NCBI GenBank assembly: GCA_029907475.1
Contig: JARYLU010000021.1
Location: 1-46,776 of the forward strand
Direction of reading: 5' to 3'
Origin: Bacillota bacterium
GTDB taxonomy: Bacteria > Bacillota > DSM-12270 > Thermacetogeniales > Thermacetogeniaceae
Length of the DNA: 46,776 nucleotides
Position numbers and translations under genes: made by a program. Below the pieces are notes generated by a model. That model made no database searches. It was not told the origin of the DNA and saw nothing but the letters and a program-made list of their open reading frames with translations. This document shows positions 26,699 through 34,759 of this stretch, in pieces. How positions within the stretch are numbered: the stretch's first letter is position 1; each line of letters begins with the position of its first letter.

Positions 26699-26727
26699 TT
26701 GCATATTTTGAGCGGCGGTGTTATAAT
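26699..26727 (+). promoter_or_regulatory. Promoter of rnpB
   Basis: A perfect TATAAT (26722-26727) lies 17 bp after TTGCAT (26699-26704), about 30 bp before the P1 helix of RNase P RNA. TTGACC at 26685 is too far from the -10 to be used. Confidence 0.6.
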
Positions 26728-26755
26728 TTTGGTGCTGATGAAAGGAAACAATCAG

Positions 26756-27200
26756 GCAAGCAGTCTGGGTGATCGCGCGTACAGAGGCCGAAAGGCGGTG
26801 CGTGAGGAAAGTCCGGGCTCCGTAGGGCAGGGTGCTGGGTAATACCCAGTGGGGGTGACCCTAAGGAAAGTGCCACAGAAATGGAGACCGCCCCGCACTC
26901 ACCGGACCGGAGAAGCATTGGAGATTTCAAATTTGACCTGTGACGGAAATTTGCTCAAGCGTCTTTGGTGCGGTGAGTGCGGGGCAAGGGTGCAACGGTG
27001 CGGTAAGAGCGCACCAGCGGTCAGGCAACTGGCCGGCTAGGTAAACCCCACCTGGAGCAAGACCGAATAGAGAGGCTAGGGAGTGGCCCGCTCCGCCTCC
27101 GGGTAGGTCGCTGGAGGCCCCAGGCAACTGGCGGCTCGAGAGAGATGATCATCGCCTTCGATTTTCGAAGGAACAGAACCCGGCTTACAGGACTGCTTGC
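26756..27200 (+). ncRNA. rnpB: RNase P RNA, class A
   Basis: The conserved landmarks appear in order: GAGGAAAGTCCGGGCTCC (26811 onward), ACAGAAA in the J3/4 region, GGTAAGAGCGCACC (about 27001), AGGTAAACCCCACC and AGACCGAATAGA (about 27040-27070), and AGAACCCGGCTTACAG near the 3' end. The 5' segment GCAAGCAGTC (26756-26765) is fully complementary to GACTGCTTGC (27191-27200), closing helix P1 and fixing both ends to within a few bases. The RNA is the catalytic part of RNase P, which trims tRNA 5' ends. A terminator follows. Confidence 0.96.
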
Positions 27201-27214
27201 TTAATTGAAAAAAA

Positions 27215-27256
27215 GGAAGCGCGGGAAGTCGAGGCCCCTCCTTCCCGCGCTTTTCC
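27215..27256 (+). terminator. Terminator of rnpB
   Basis: GCGCGGGAAG (27219-27228) pairs with CTTCCCGCGC (27241-27250), with outer A/T-rich pairs and a trailing TTTTCC. It starts 15-20 bp after the end of the RNase P RNA. Confidence 0.8.
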
Positions 27257-27359
27257 TTAATACGCTCCACGATTTCCATGCTGTTATTGTATCATTCTCT
27301 TAAAAAACAATTTGTCAAAAAGGGGAAGATCCTCATCATGATAGTTAGTTTCAGTGCTC

Positions 27360-28451
27360 TTAAGAAGGGATCAGGCGTTGAAGCCTGCGCAGGGCCTGCA
27401 GTTTCTCCTCGCGGCCCAATTTTGCTTCTTTAATGGCCTGTTCGAGAATGGTGATTGATCGGTCGTAGGTCCGCCGGTCTACAGGGTAGGGATAGCCGTC
27501 TTTCCCCCCGTGCGCGAAGCTGAACTTGGCCGGATCCTGGTAGCTGGGCCGGGCCCCGTAAGCCAATTCGGCGATCAGGGAGAGAGCGCGGATGGTTTTG
27601 GGGCCCACCCCGGGGATCGAGAGAACCGCTTCGAAGTTTTCAGGCTGCTGCTCGTAGGTTTTCAGGAGGACCCGCTCCAAACTGGACGGTTTGAGGTGTT
27701 CCAGGTATAACGAATGCCGGGAAGGCAGGGCCAGTTGGTTGTATTCTCGCGTAACCCGTTCCGGATTCAAACAGCCTAAAGCGGCAATTGTGCTGCGGGA
27801 TTCTTCACTCGCTCTGGCAACCAGGTTGAGGACATGTTTTTCTTTGTGATCGCAGCAGATTGCGTTGTGGGGCTCGCTAACGAAATCTGATACTTTCTTG
27901 CCCAGCCAGTGGTAGCGGCGGGCGCGCCGGAGGTCTGGATTCATCCCCTGCTGGATCACGGCCCATTCACCACGCGCCGTGAAAATAAAGGTGTGGTGGT
28001 AGAGCTGGTACCCGTCCTGCACGGCGGAGTTGTCCACTTTCGCGCTCATCCTGCTTGCGTAAACGAGTCTTTCCGCACTTCGTGAAAGGGCAAATTTCTC
28101 TGCGTACATAAGGATTTCCTGGGGTGTCTTCAGGGACGTCTTTCCCTTCCCGCCGGCAATGAATAAACCCAACTCCCTTTCGTTACCCCGCAGACCCTCT
28201 TTCAGTGCCCCGCAAACTGTCGTTGTCAGGCCCGAAGAGTGCCAGTCAAAACCAAGCAGACACCCCAGGGCCTGAAACCAGAAAGGGTCGGCCAGCTTGT
28301 CCAAAACTCCCGCCGGTCCTTCTTCGCGCACCAGCAGAATTAAAATTGACCTGGTCAATTTCGTCATCCGCTCGAAGAGCCACCGCGGGCACTGCCCGTT
28401 GTGCAGCGGAAGGTCGACGCTTCCGGTACGCACCTGCCTCGCCCCTTTCAT
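27360..28451 (-). CDS. DUF763-family protein
   Basis: The 363-aa protein shows DUF763 hallmarks: an N-terminus RTGSVDLPLHNGQCPRWLFERM, a central GYQLYHHTFIF and GMNPDLRRARRYHW, DFVSEPHNAICCD, and a helix-hairpin-helix motif LSIPGVGPKTIRALSLIAEL near residue 290. The HhH suggests binding to DNA or RNA; the biochemical role of the family is not established. I placed the start at the ATG ending at 28451, where family members normally begin; an in-frame TTG at 28517 would add 22 basic residues. The gene is alone, facing rnpB, and is common in archaea and thermophilic bacteria. Confidence 0.85.
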   Translation of the reverse strand: MKGARQVRTGSVDLPLHNGQCPRWLFERMTKLTRSILILLVREEGPAGVLDKLADPFWFQALGCLLGFDWHSSGLTTTVCGALKEGLRGNERELGLFIAGGKGKTSLKTPQEILMYAEKFALSRSAERLVYASRMSAKVDNSAVQDGYQLYHHTFIFTARGEWAVIQQGMNPDLRRARRYHWLGKKVSDFVSEPHNAICCDHKEKHVLNLVARASEESRSTIAALGCLNPERVTREYNQLALPSRHSLYLEHLKPSSLERVLLKTYEQQPENFEAVLSIPGVGPKTIRALSLIAELAYGARPSYQDPAKFSFAHGGKDGYPYPVDRRTYDRSITILEQAIKEAKLGREEKLQALRRLQRLIPS

Positions 28452-28681
28452 CCGCCTTATTTTAACCCTTCTTTTGACGTGAGACAAGTCCTTTCGAAAT
28501 TCTTCCCGTTTAAGCAAGTCCCCAAAGAGAACATTTAATTATAACAAATTTTCATAAGTAATATAAAGGATATTTGTAGATGATGACAAATATATTAGAC
28601 ATTGGAATTTAACCTATAACAAACAGTAAGAAGAATCAAGAGGAAGATTAAAAGCAATTTATATGGAAAGGGGTATCTGAA

Positions 28682-29749
28682 ATGGAGCGGAGAGATTGGC
28701 TGATCGTGGGAACCGGCTTAGTAATCGGGGTCTTAGCGGCACTCCTTGTTAAGTTTGGAAACCCGGGAAATATGGGTTTCTGCATTGCCTGCTTTATTCG
28801 GGATATTACAGGTGCGTTGGGACTGCACCGTGCGGCGGCGGTCCAGTATTTGCGGCCTGAAATTCCCGGCTTGCTTTTAGGTGCTTTTGTTGCGGCTGTA
28901 CTTGGCGGGGAATTTCGGGGCCGGGGCGGGTCCGGCAGTTTAATCCGGTTTTTGTTGGGGTTTTTTATGATGGTTGGCGCACTGGTATTTTTGGGCTGTC
29001 CCCTTCGTATGCTTCTCCGGTTAGGGGGCGGAGACCTCAACGCATTGCTGGGTTTAGCGGGCTTTATTGTTGGCGTTATCGGTGGAGTGGAATTTTTAAA
29101 ACGGGGCTATAACCTGGGGCGTGCCCAGCGGGGTTCAATCGTCGGGGGTCTTATCATACCTTTCGCTGCAGTTATTGTGCTGGCTCTGGCAGTTTACCGG
29201 CCGCTCTTTGATCCGGTGGCAGGGGGGCCGGTATTCGCAAGCGCCCAGGGCCCCGGGTCTCTTTTTGCGCCTCTTCTCGTAAGTTTGGGAGCGGGACTTC
29301 TCGTCGGGTTTCTTGCCCAGCGTGCCCGCTTGTGCCTCAGCGGAGGAATCCGGGATTTTGTGCTCACTAAAGATTCCTATCTTCTCAAAGGCTACGGAGC
29401 AATTTTGGGAGGAGTCTTGCTGGCAAACCTCTTCTTAGTTCAATTTCATTTAAGCTTTGCCAACCAACCCATTGCTCATACCGATGGCGCCTGGAACTTC
29501 CTGGGGATGGTTTTAGTGGGGTTGGCGGCGGTGCTTGCCGGGGGTTGTCCGCTTCGCCAGTTAGTTCTGAGTGGGGAAGGGGACACCGATGCCGGCATGT
29601 CGGTCCTGGGAATGGTGGCAGGTGCTGCTGCCGCGCACAACTTTCTTTTAGCAAGCAGTCCTGCAGGCCCAACTCTTAATGGAAAAATCGTCGTATTGTT
29701 AGGAATTGTAATTACCGTGTTTGTGGGATGGCTGTGCCGCGAAGCTTGA
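28682..29749 (+). CDS. yedE: YedE-family putative selenium/sulfur-compound transporter
   Basis: The 355-aa membrane protein has about ten TM helices arranged as an internal duplication; each half carries a GCPLR motif (GCPLRMLLRLGGGDLNALLGLAGF and GCPLRQLVLSGEGDTDAGMSVLG). The Cys in these motifs is typical of YeeE/YedE channels that pass thiosulfate or, in the selenium-linked branch, selenium species. A TusA-like protein and a DUF3343 protein follow, the context used to recognise the selenium branch. No selD or selA lies in the window. AAAGGGG precedes the ATG. The exact substrate is inferred. Confidence 0.88.
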   Translation: MERRDWLIVGTGLVIGVLAALLVKFGNPGNMGFCIACFIRDITGALGLHRAAAVQYLRPEIPGLLLGAFVAAVLGGEFRGRGGSGSLIRFLLGFFMMVGALVFLGCPLRMLLRLGGGDLNALLGLAGFIVGVIGGVEFLKRGYNLGRAQRGSIVGGLIIPFAAVIVLALAVYRPLFDPVAGGPVFASAQGPGSLFAPLLVSLGAGLLVGFLAQRARLCLSGGIRDFVLTKDSYLLKGYGAILGGVLLANLFLVQFHLSFANQPIAHTDGAWNFLGMVLVGLAAVLAGGCPLRQLVLSGEGDTDAGMSVLGMVAGAAAAHNFLLASSPAGPTLNGKIVVLLGIVITVFVGWLCREA

Positions 29750-29789
29750 AATTCTGTTTATAAATAACTTGAACAAGGAGGAAATCAAG

Positions 29790-30008
29790 ATGAAGAGAGA
29801 AATCGATGCCCGGGGTTTAAGCTGCCCGCTGCCTGTTTTGCGTACCAGAGCGGCCCTGGAAGAAGGGTGTGAAGAAGTAGAGGTGAGGGTTGACAGCGGG
29901 GTGGCACGGGAAAATGTAACTGTTTTTGCTCGAGGGAAGGGATATTCTGTGAAAGTAAACCCGGCCAGGGAAGGAGAATGGCTTCTCTACCTCCGGAAGG
30001 AGGGCTGA
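29790..30008 (+). CDS. TusA/YedF-family sulfur (selenium) carrier protein
   Basis: The 72-aa protein has the TusA motif DARGLSCPLPVLRTRAAL, with the active Cys in CPLP, and the two-strand/two-helix fold expected for YedF/SirA. ATG 29790 follows AAGGAGG. These proteins carry sulfur, or in this context probably selenium, as a persulfide or perselenide. It lies 40 bp after yedE, so transport and carrier are likely co-expressed. It is a single TusA domain, not the two-domain YedF that also carries DUF3343; that domain is encoded separately downstream. Confidence 0.92.
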   Translation: MKREIDARGLSCPLPVLRTRAALEEGCEEVEVRVDSGVARENVTVFARGKGYSVKVNPAREGEWLLYLRKEG

Positions 30009-30079
30009 GTGCTGTTCCCTCATTGGCAGCTTGGGTATAATTAATACAAGACCCTTGTTAAGGGAGGCCGCTTGAGGTC

Positions 30080-30370
30080 ATGAAGGAAAGGCCCGAGGGT
30101 GACCAGGTTACGGTTGCTGTATTTGTTTTTCCTTCTTCCCATTACGCTTTGCGAGCTGAAAAAATTTGTAAAGAAGCGGGACTCCCTGTTCTCTTAATTC
30201 CCCTTCCCCGGGAAATTACCTCGGACTGCGGGGTTGCCCTTATCCTCCCGCCGGAGCTGCAGGAAAAAGGTGAAACCCTGCTCAGCCAGGCAGGGGTCCC
30301 TTTAACCGGAAATCACCGCCTGATAAGAACCGGTAAGCAGGCGCGCTTGTGGCAGCGGTTTCTTACTTAA
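30080..30370 (+). CDS. DUF3343 (putative Se/S carrier-like) protein
   Basis: The 96-aa protein has the DUF3343 pattern: VFPSSHYALRAEKICKEAGLPVLLIPLPREITSDCGVALIL. The Cys in ITSDCGVAL is the conserved residue thought to carry sulfur or selenium, and the Ser/His-rich first loop is typical. It follows the TusA-like gene by 71 bp and completes a YedE/TusA/DUF3343 set often seen in selenium-using anaerobes. Confidence 0.85.
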   Translation: MKERPEGDQVTVAVFVFPSSHYALRAEKICKEAGLPVLLIPLPREITSDCGVALILPPELQEKGETLLSQAGVPLTGNHRLIRTGKQARLWQRFLT

Positions 30371-30431
30371 GAGTAGTTACATCGAACCATGATTCTTGGG
30401 GATGCCTCCCCCTCGACAGCCTCCCTTCTAA

Positions 30432-30592
30432 GGCTTAACCGGAAAGGTCGCAACATATTCCATGACAGCCGGGCAACCTGTTAGTTTTACTTGTTCTTTT
30501 CCTTCGGAGAGTGGCCGCACACTCTATTGGATATATGTCTCCGGGCCCGACTATGCGTATACAAGCCCGATTTACGTATCATCCGGCTCTTA
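30432..30592 (+). pseudogene. C-terminal remnant of a PHP-phosphoesterase-type protein
   Basis: Frame 30432-30592 has no ribosome site and is preceded by a stop at 30429, but reads as a clean protein C-terminus: GKVATYSMTAGQPVSF, then SGRTLYWIYVSG, and YAYTSPIYVSSGS before TAA. This is the all-beta ending typical of CehA/McbA-like PHP metallo-hydrolases. Exactly this ending is missing from the PHP gene at 34910-35971. It looks like the tail of a second PHP copy whose front half was deleted. Confidence 0.6.
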
Positions 30593-30611
30593 ATAACAAT
30601 AACATTAAAAA

Positions 30612-30649
30612 GGGGGTCCGATAGATTTTTGGATCCCCATTCGTTTTTT
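30612..30649 (+). terminator. Terminator after the PHP remnant
   Basis: GGGGGTCC (30612-30619) pairs with GGATCCCC (30631-30638), with one G-T wobble, and is followed by TTTTTT and a second T run. It may end transcripts of the selenium cluster or of the lost PHP gene. Confidence 0.75.
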
Positions 30650-30680
30650 AGTTTTTTTGAATCAGTTCCTTCTAGGAATA

Positions 30681-31155
30681 TCTGGAGAAGGTGATCTTGT
30701 CCTCAGCCTCTCCGGGATGGCCTCAGCCGTCACCGGCCACCCTGAGTTTGATCCCTGGGGAAGAAAACCGGATATTATATTCCGGAAACAAATTGCCACG
30801 GATGGCTTTTCGTTGCCGTTGCGGCATGGGAGCAGGCTTTACTTTGTCGGAAGTGCTTCTTCTGGCCCGAGATTGTTCTGCCTGGATATGGAGCGCGGAA
30901 AGCTGCTGTGGTTTCTTGAACTCGAGATTCCTCCCGGAGCAGATCGCAAAGAAGTAAGGTCTTACTCCCATGAAGCAATGCTTCAGCTTCGGCCGGGTAA
31001 TATCGTCAGGGTAGCCTACGAAATTAGCCGCGCCGGACCGGATAGAACGCTGGCAGGTTATGTTACTGCGGACGTAGACGTACGTCAAAGGCGAGTTTTA
31101 AGTTTGAAAGAGCACGAGGGGGAGCTCAACGTTCAGCAAACAACCTATGCGAAGG
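30681..31155 (+). pseudogene. Deleted copy of the membrane-protein gene at 35979-37067
   Basis: Bases 30695-31155 match 36395-36855 with about five substitutions. The 14 bases before (TCTGGAGAAGGTGA, 30681-30694) match the ribosome-site region of the intact copy at 35958-35971. The copy is therefore the intact locus minus 423 bp (start codon and first four TM helices) and minus the C-terminal 70 residues. It keeps only the TM5 end and most of the extracytoplasmic domain. Its open frame runs on into antisense sequence of the neighbouring toxin-type gene and is not meaningful there. Confidence 0.8.
30695..31155. repeat. 461-bp direct repeat, copy 1
   Basis: Nearly identical (about five mismatches) to 36395-36855 in the same orientation, 5.7 kb away. 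Recombination between the copies could delete or duplicate the toxin-antitoxin pair, the YtrA/ABC genes and the PHP gene lying between. Confidence 0.95.
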
Positions 31156-31170
31156 ACCAGTTGTTGCAGG

Positions 31171-31701
31171 TTATTCTGGAGGAACAGCTTGATCAGCATA
31201 ACTTTCTAGAATTAAATCTTTCATTTTTTTCAAAAAGCAGGTCAGGTCTCTTTTTAAATTCTTGTTAATTTCTGGCAGGTTCTCCAGGAGCGTTTCCACC
31301 TTATCAGGCAACAGGTTAAAACCGTACAGATGCCGTACCAGGTGCCTGAACCGCCGGTATTCATCAAGTTGCCTGAATGTATCTTTACTTAAAACAGGAG
31401 GCCTGATCCCGGAAATATTCAATTTCATCTGCACCAGCAGTTCTTTATGCCAATCCTGACCTTCAGGTACTTTGCCGTCAATTACCTTCGCCACTTCTTT
31501 AAAAATATTTTCTGCTACTGTGTAATAATCAAGCAGCACCGAGGCGACTGCCCGCAGCAGATAATCATCACGCAGAAGCGCTTTGCCCGCTTCTTTTAAA
31601 GGGAACAGCCCTCTTTGTTTCAGAGAATCAACAAGGAGCCTGACGTTTTCCATTTCCTCTTGGATGCGGGCCTCGACCAGTAAAAGATCTTTAAGCCACA
31701 T
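31171..31701 (-). CDS. HepT-like HEPN-domain protein (toxin of an MNT/HEPN pair)
   Basis: The 176-aa all-helical protein has the HepT-type motif DEYRRFRHLVRHLYGF, which contains Arg-x4-His (R-HLVR-H), the catalytic signature of HEPN ribonucleases. Earlier helices (YLLRAVASVLLDYYTVAENIFKEVA) match the HEPN bundle, with the conserved Tyr near the active site. Its ATG directly follows the TGA of the nucleotidyltransferase gene, with no gap, so the two are co-translated. In MntA/HepT systems the transferase AMPylates a Tyr in the HYxxY motif of HepT; here the related stretch reads RHLYGF, so the target site may differ. The gene ends 15 bp from the repeat junction. Confidence 0.8.
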   Translation of the reverse strand: MWLKDLLLVEARIQEEMENVRLLVDSLKQRGLFPLKEAGKALLRDDYLLRAVASVLLDYYTVAENIFKEVAKVIDGKVPEGQDWHKELLVQMKLNISGIRPPVLSKDTFRQLDEYRRFRHLVRHLYGFNLLPDKVETLLENLPEINKNLKRDLTCFLKKMKDLILESYADQAVPPE

Positions 31702-32175
31702 TCAGAGTTCCACTCCTTCCTGCAGCACCCGGTTCCTGAGGGGGGGCAGAGCATCTTCAAAACAGACGATGCTGACGGGGAAAGGAGAGGCTATTTCTTC
31801 TGCCTCCACCTGCATCCGCCAGAAATGATTGGAGCCCCGAAAGCCTACAATGAGCAGGTCGATGTCAGAGCCCTTCCCGAATTTTCCCCAGGCCAGGGAG
31901 CCGTAGAGGTAAACCTTTTCCACCCCGTACTGGCTTTTTAATAAAACGGCAACCTTCCTGGCCTTATCCAGGGCCCTTTTCCGCAATTGCTGCTTCGCGA
32001 GCTCTTCTTCCTTTTTTAAAAGATCCCGGACCTGCCTGAAATCCTGCCAGTCAACCCGTTCTTTTCTGCCGGCAATCCTTTTAACTTCCAAAGAAAAAAC
32101 ACCTTCTTTAACAGTTCTTTTCTTTCCACCAAACGATTCACAAGGAAACCGGCTTAGTTTGCGAGCTTTTCCCAC
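31702..32175 (-). CDS. MntA-like minimal nucleotidyltransferase (antitoxin)
   Basis: The 157-aa protein has the exact GS-x10-D-x-D motif of MntA-type transferases (YGSLAWGKFGKGSDIDLLIVG, about residues 91-111). In the studied systems this adds AMP to HepT and neutralises it. The C-terminal part (ISPFPV-like ASPFPVSIVCFEDALPPL) completes the fold. The first 60 residues are basic and low in conservation. The GTG start at 32175 has no good ribosome site, and a TTG inside (after AAGAAGGTG, near residue 29) is an alternative. It is immediately followed by the HEPN gene. Confidence 0.82.
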   Translation of the reverse strand: MGKARKLSRFPCESFGGKKRTVKEGVFSLEVKRIAGRKERVDWQDFRQVRDLLKKEEELAKQQLRKRALDKARKVAVLLKSQYGVEKVYLYGSLAWGKFGKGSDIDLLIVGFRGSNHFWRMQVEAEEIASPFPVSIVCFEDALPPLRNRVLQEGVEL

Positions 32176-32277
32176 CGCAATTTTTAATTTATTTTACACC
32201 TTGCAGCAGGGAAACACAATGAAAAACAGGCAACATATTTGCTGGAACTTCCCCTGAAAAATTTCCTTATTCAAAGG

Positions 32278-32306
32278 TTGACAAAAAAGGCACCGGGGAT
32301 TAAAAT
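32278..32306 (+). promoter_or_regulatory. Promoter of the YtrA/ABC operon
   Basis: A perfect TTGACA (32278-32283) and TAAAAT (32301-32306) are separated by 17 bp. This is one of the strongest promoters in the window and drives the regulator and transporter genes downstream. Confidence 0.8.
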
Positions 32307-32310
32307 AAGG

Positions 32311-32342
32311 GTGTATTAATTGTAATAGTCCACATAGTACAC
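32311..32342 (+). promoter_or_regulatory. Candidate operator for the YtrA-type regulator
   Basis: GTGTA (32311-32315) and TACAC (32338-32342) form an inverted repeat spaced 22 bp, lying at the expected start of transcription just past the -10. Autorepression by the GntR/YtrA protein encoded next is the natural reading, but the match is short. Confidence 0.4.
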
Positions 32343-32414
32343 AACCACCACTTCGCCAATACCCAAACGCATATCAGGAGAGTTAAAACAGGATGGATAA
32401 GAGGAGGGAGCAGG

Positions 32415-32828
32415 TTGTGGTTCGATGTTGACCAGAGATCGAATGTTCCCATCTACCAGCAGCTGGTGGAAGGTGTTAAGGAGGCGGTGGCGCGGGGGGT
32501 TCTCGCTGTTGGCGAGAAGCTGCCTTCAGTGAGGGAACTGGCCGCTCAGATTGCTATCAATCCCAACACGATCGCCAAGGCGTACCAGGAGTTGGAACGG
32601 GAGGGGGTTATCGAGACCCTCCGGGGGCGGGGTACTTTCGTGGCCGCCCGGAAAATTCAGGTCGGCGGGGGGAAGAAGAAAAGGGTGATCAGGGAGATGC
32701 TGCGCAGGGTGTTGGTCGAGGCGTATTACCTGGATCTTTCCCAGGAGGAATTGCTTTCCGTGCTGGAGGAGGCGGTACGGGAGTGGTATCGACAAAGGAG
32801 GGAAAGTGGATGCAAGGAGGGGCAATAG
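32415..32828 (+). CDS. GntR-family regulator, YtrA subfamily
   Basis: The 137-aa protein has the GntR winged helix (VPIYQQLVEGVKEAVARGVLAVGEKLPSVRELAAQIAINPNTIAKAYQELEREGVIETLRGRGTFVA, about residues 11-78) and only a short helical tail, which defines the YtrA subfamily. These repressors usually control an ABC transporter in their own operon, often answering cell-wall antibiotics. TTG 32415 follows GAGGAGGG by 6 bp. Its end overlaps the ATPase gene by 19 bp. Confidence 0.92.
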   Translation: MWFDVDQRSNVPIYQQLVEGVKEAVARGVLAVGEKLPSVRELAAQIAINPNTIAKAYQELEREGVIETLRGRGTFVAARKIQVGGGKKKRVIREMLRRVLVEAYYLDLSQEELLSVLEEAVREWYRQRRESGCKEGQ

Positions 32829-33727
32829 AAACACGTGCCCTGACCAAGTCGTTTGACGGAGAGCTGGCGGTGGATCACCTGGATCTGTTTGTTCCGGAGG
32901 GATCGGTTTTTGGTCTAATGGGCCCCAACGGTGCCGGTAAAACCACCCTGATCAGGATGCTGATGGGCATTCTCAGGCCCACCTCCGGGAGGGGGACTGT
33001 GCTGGGGAGAGAGATCGCCGACCCGTCGGGGGAAGCCAGGCAGCAGGTCGGTTACGTGGCGGATGTTCAGCACATGTACCCGTCCTTTAAGGTGGAGGAA
33101 ATTTTGAATTATTGCGCCAGGGTTTACCGCAACTGGGATTGGAAGCGGTGCCGGACCCTGCTGAAAACCTTCCAACTCCCAACGGGGAAACTGGTGCGGG
33201 CGCTCTCGAAGGGGATGAAGACCCAGCTGGCCCTGGTCATTGCCCTCGCGATCCGGCCGCGGCTTTTGATTCTGGATGAACCGGCCGGTGGTCTTGACCC
33301 CGTGGTCCGCCGCCACTTCATGCAGTTGATCGTGCAGGAGGCCGCTACAGGCAACACGACGGTCTTTTTTTCCACCCACAACCTGCACGACCTGGAGCGG
33401 ACGGCAGATCACGTCGCCGTCATTATGAAGGGGAAGCTCCTTTTCAGCAGGCCGCTGGACGAACTCAAAGCCGGATCGAGAAAGATCCAGGCGGTCTTTC
33501 CGGAGGGTTTGCCCGAAGAAATCGGGAATCTGCCGGGAATCGTCCGGGTGGAGGCTCAGGGAAAGGTATATTCCCTGATTGTGGGAGAAAACTTCGACGA
33601 AACCCTCGAGAGGGTTAAGTTTTTTCGTCCGGTGTTTCTCGAACTTCTCGATCTCGACCTGGAAGAGATCTTTATTCACACTATGGCCAAGGAGGGATAC
33701 AGCCGTGAAGCGCTTGTGCTTGAATAG
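32810..33727 (+). CDS. ABC transporter ATP-binding protein (YtrB-like)
   Basis: The 305-aa ATPase has Walker A (GPNGAGKTT), signature ALSKGMKTQLALVIALA (a variant of LSGGQ, as usual in this drug-export group), Walker B (LLILDEPAGGLDPVV) and the switch His (FFSTHNLHDLE). A C-terminal domain of about 80 residues follows. ATG 32810 has AAAGGAGGG 7 bp upstream; the frame also opens earlier, at 32783, without a site. The next gene overlaps its end, so regulator, ATPase and permease are one translationally coupled operon. Confidence 0.93.
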   Translation: MQGGAIETRALTKSFDGELAVDHLDLFVPEGSVFGLMGPNGAGKTTLIRMLMGILRPTSGRGTVLGREIADPSGEARQQVGYVADVQHMYPSFKVEEILNYCARVYRNWDWKRCRTLLKTFQLPTGKLVRALSKGMKTQLALVIALAIRPRLLILDEPAGGLDPVVRRHFMQLIVQEAATGNTTVFFSTHNLHDLERTADHVAVIMKGKLLFSRPLDELKAGSRKIQAVFPEGLPEEIGNLPGIVRVEAQGKVYSLIVGENFDETLERVKFFRPVFLELLDLDLEEIFIHTMAKEGYSREALVLE

Positions 33728-34751
33728 GAGCTTGGTCTGGAAGGAGTGGAAACAGAACTGGTGGAAGTTCTGGGCGGTTGGCGTGCTCATGAGCATGACA
33801 CCTGTATTGGGTACCATTTTCATCTTGATTATCAGAGCCGTTGAGCCCACCGCTTATTTCAACGGCACGACTTTTTCGCAGGACCCCACCATCTGGTCGT
33901 TTCCGATTGCCGAAATGGTTCACGGCACTTTCGACAGTTCATCCATGGGCACCCTTGCCGTTGTCCTGGCTCTGGGGCTGGGGGCGGTTCTGCTCGCCCA
34001 GGAGCGCCATCAGAACACCCTGGAGTTCCTGGTGGCCACACCGGTCAGCAGGCGGGAGATCGCCGCGACCAAGTTCCTGGTGGGTGCCGGGACGATCACG
34101 GGCATCATGCTCGTCAACCTGTTGTTTATTGTCGTCATGGCCTTGATCCTGCCGGCCCGGTACACCAATTCTGCTGCTCTTGTCTGGTTTGGTGCCACCA
34201 CCCCGGTACTGCTGGCGGCCTACGCCCTGGGTTTTCTGGTGGCGGCGGTGACCGGCAGCCTGCCCGCCTCTTTCGTGGGCGCCCTGGGCATTATGTACCT
34301 TCCTAAGATAGCACTCCCGCTTTTGGAAGAACTGCTTACTCTCTTTGGTGTCATCCCGTATGGCCCCAGCCGGGTGCCGGATATTCTGCACCGTATCGAA
34401 AGGTTTTTGTCACTGCCTGATTACATCCAGGGATACCACTACGGCCAGGTGAACGGCTGGCTGGTGCCCGGGATGCTCCTGGCGGCTGCCGCATTCTTTC
34501 TGCTTGCAGTGTATCTCTTCGAGCGCAACCCCCTGGAGCGCACAGGCCAGATCCTGATGTTCGGAAACACCAGGGCGATCTTCCGGGTAGGGATCTCCCT
34601 GTTTACCGCGGCTCTTGCTTCCATTATTACCCCTGGCATTTTAGGTAACCGGCCCGGGGCCGCGCTGATGCTGGGGGTGTTTCTGGGCACATACGCGCTC
34701 TGTTCTGCGTTGATCCTGATATTCTACAAGGTCCAGTGCAATCTGGGCTGA
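33705..34751 (+). CDS. ABC-2 type transporter permease
   Basis: The 348-aa protein has an N-terminal amphipathic stretch (LVWKEWKQNWWKFWAVGVL), TM1 near 25-50, an external loop, and at least five more helices, including ERHQNTLEFLVATPVSRREIAATKFLVGA, typical of ABC-2 permeases. GTG 33705 with AAGGAGGG upstream is the likely start; the open frame extends back to 33579 but there runs antiparallel to coding sense inside the ATPase gene. With the YtrA-like regulator and ATPase it probably forms an exporter or resistance pump for membrane-active compounds. Confidence 0.9.
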   Translation: MKRLCLNRSLVWKEWKQNWWKFWAVGVLMSMTPVLGTIFILIIRAVEPTAYFNGTTFSQDPTIWSFPIAEMVHGTFDSSSMGTLAVVLALGLGAVLLAQERHQNTLEFLVATPVSRREIAATKFLVGAGTITGIMLVNLLFIVVMALILPARYTNSAALVWFGATTPVLLAAYALGFLVAAVTGSLPASFVGALGIMYLPKIALPLLEELLTLFGVIPYGPSRVPDILHRIERFLSLPDYIQGYHYGQVNGWLVPGMLLAAAAFFLLAVYLFERNPLERTGQILMFGNTRAIFRVGISLFTAALASIITPGILGNRPGAALMLGVFLGTYALCSALILIFYKVQCNLG

Positions 34752-34759
34752 GGTAAGAC

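Noticed and set aside
33579-33704. Longer N-terminus for the ABC-2 permease
   Set aside because: This part overlaps the ATPase gene in another frame, and the good ribosome site lies at GTG 33705.
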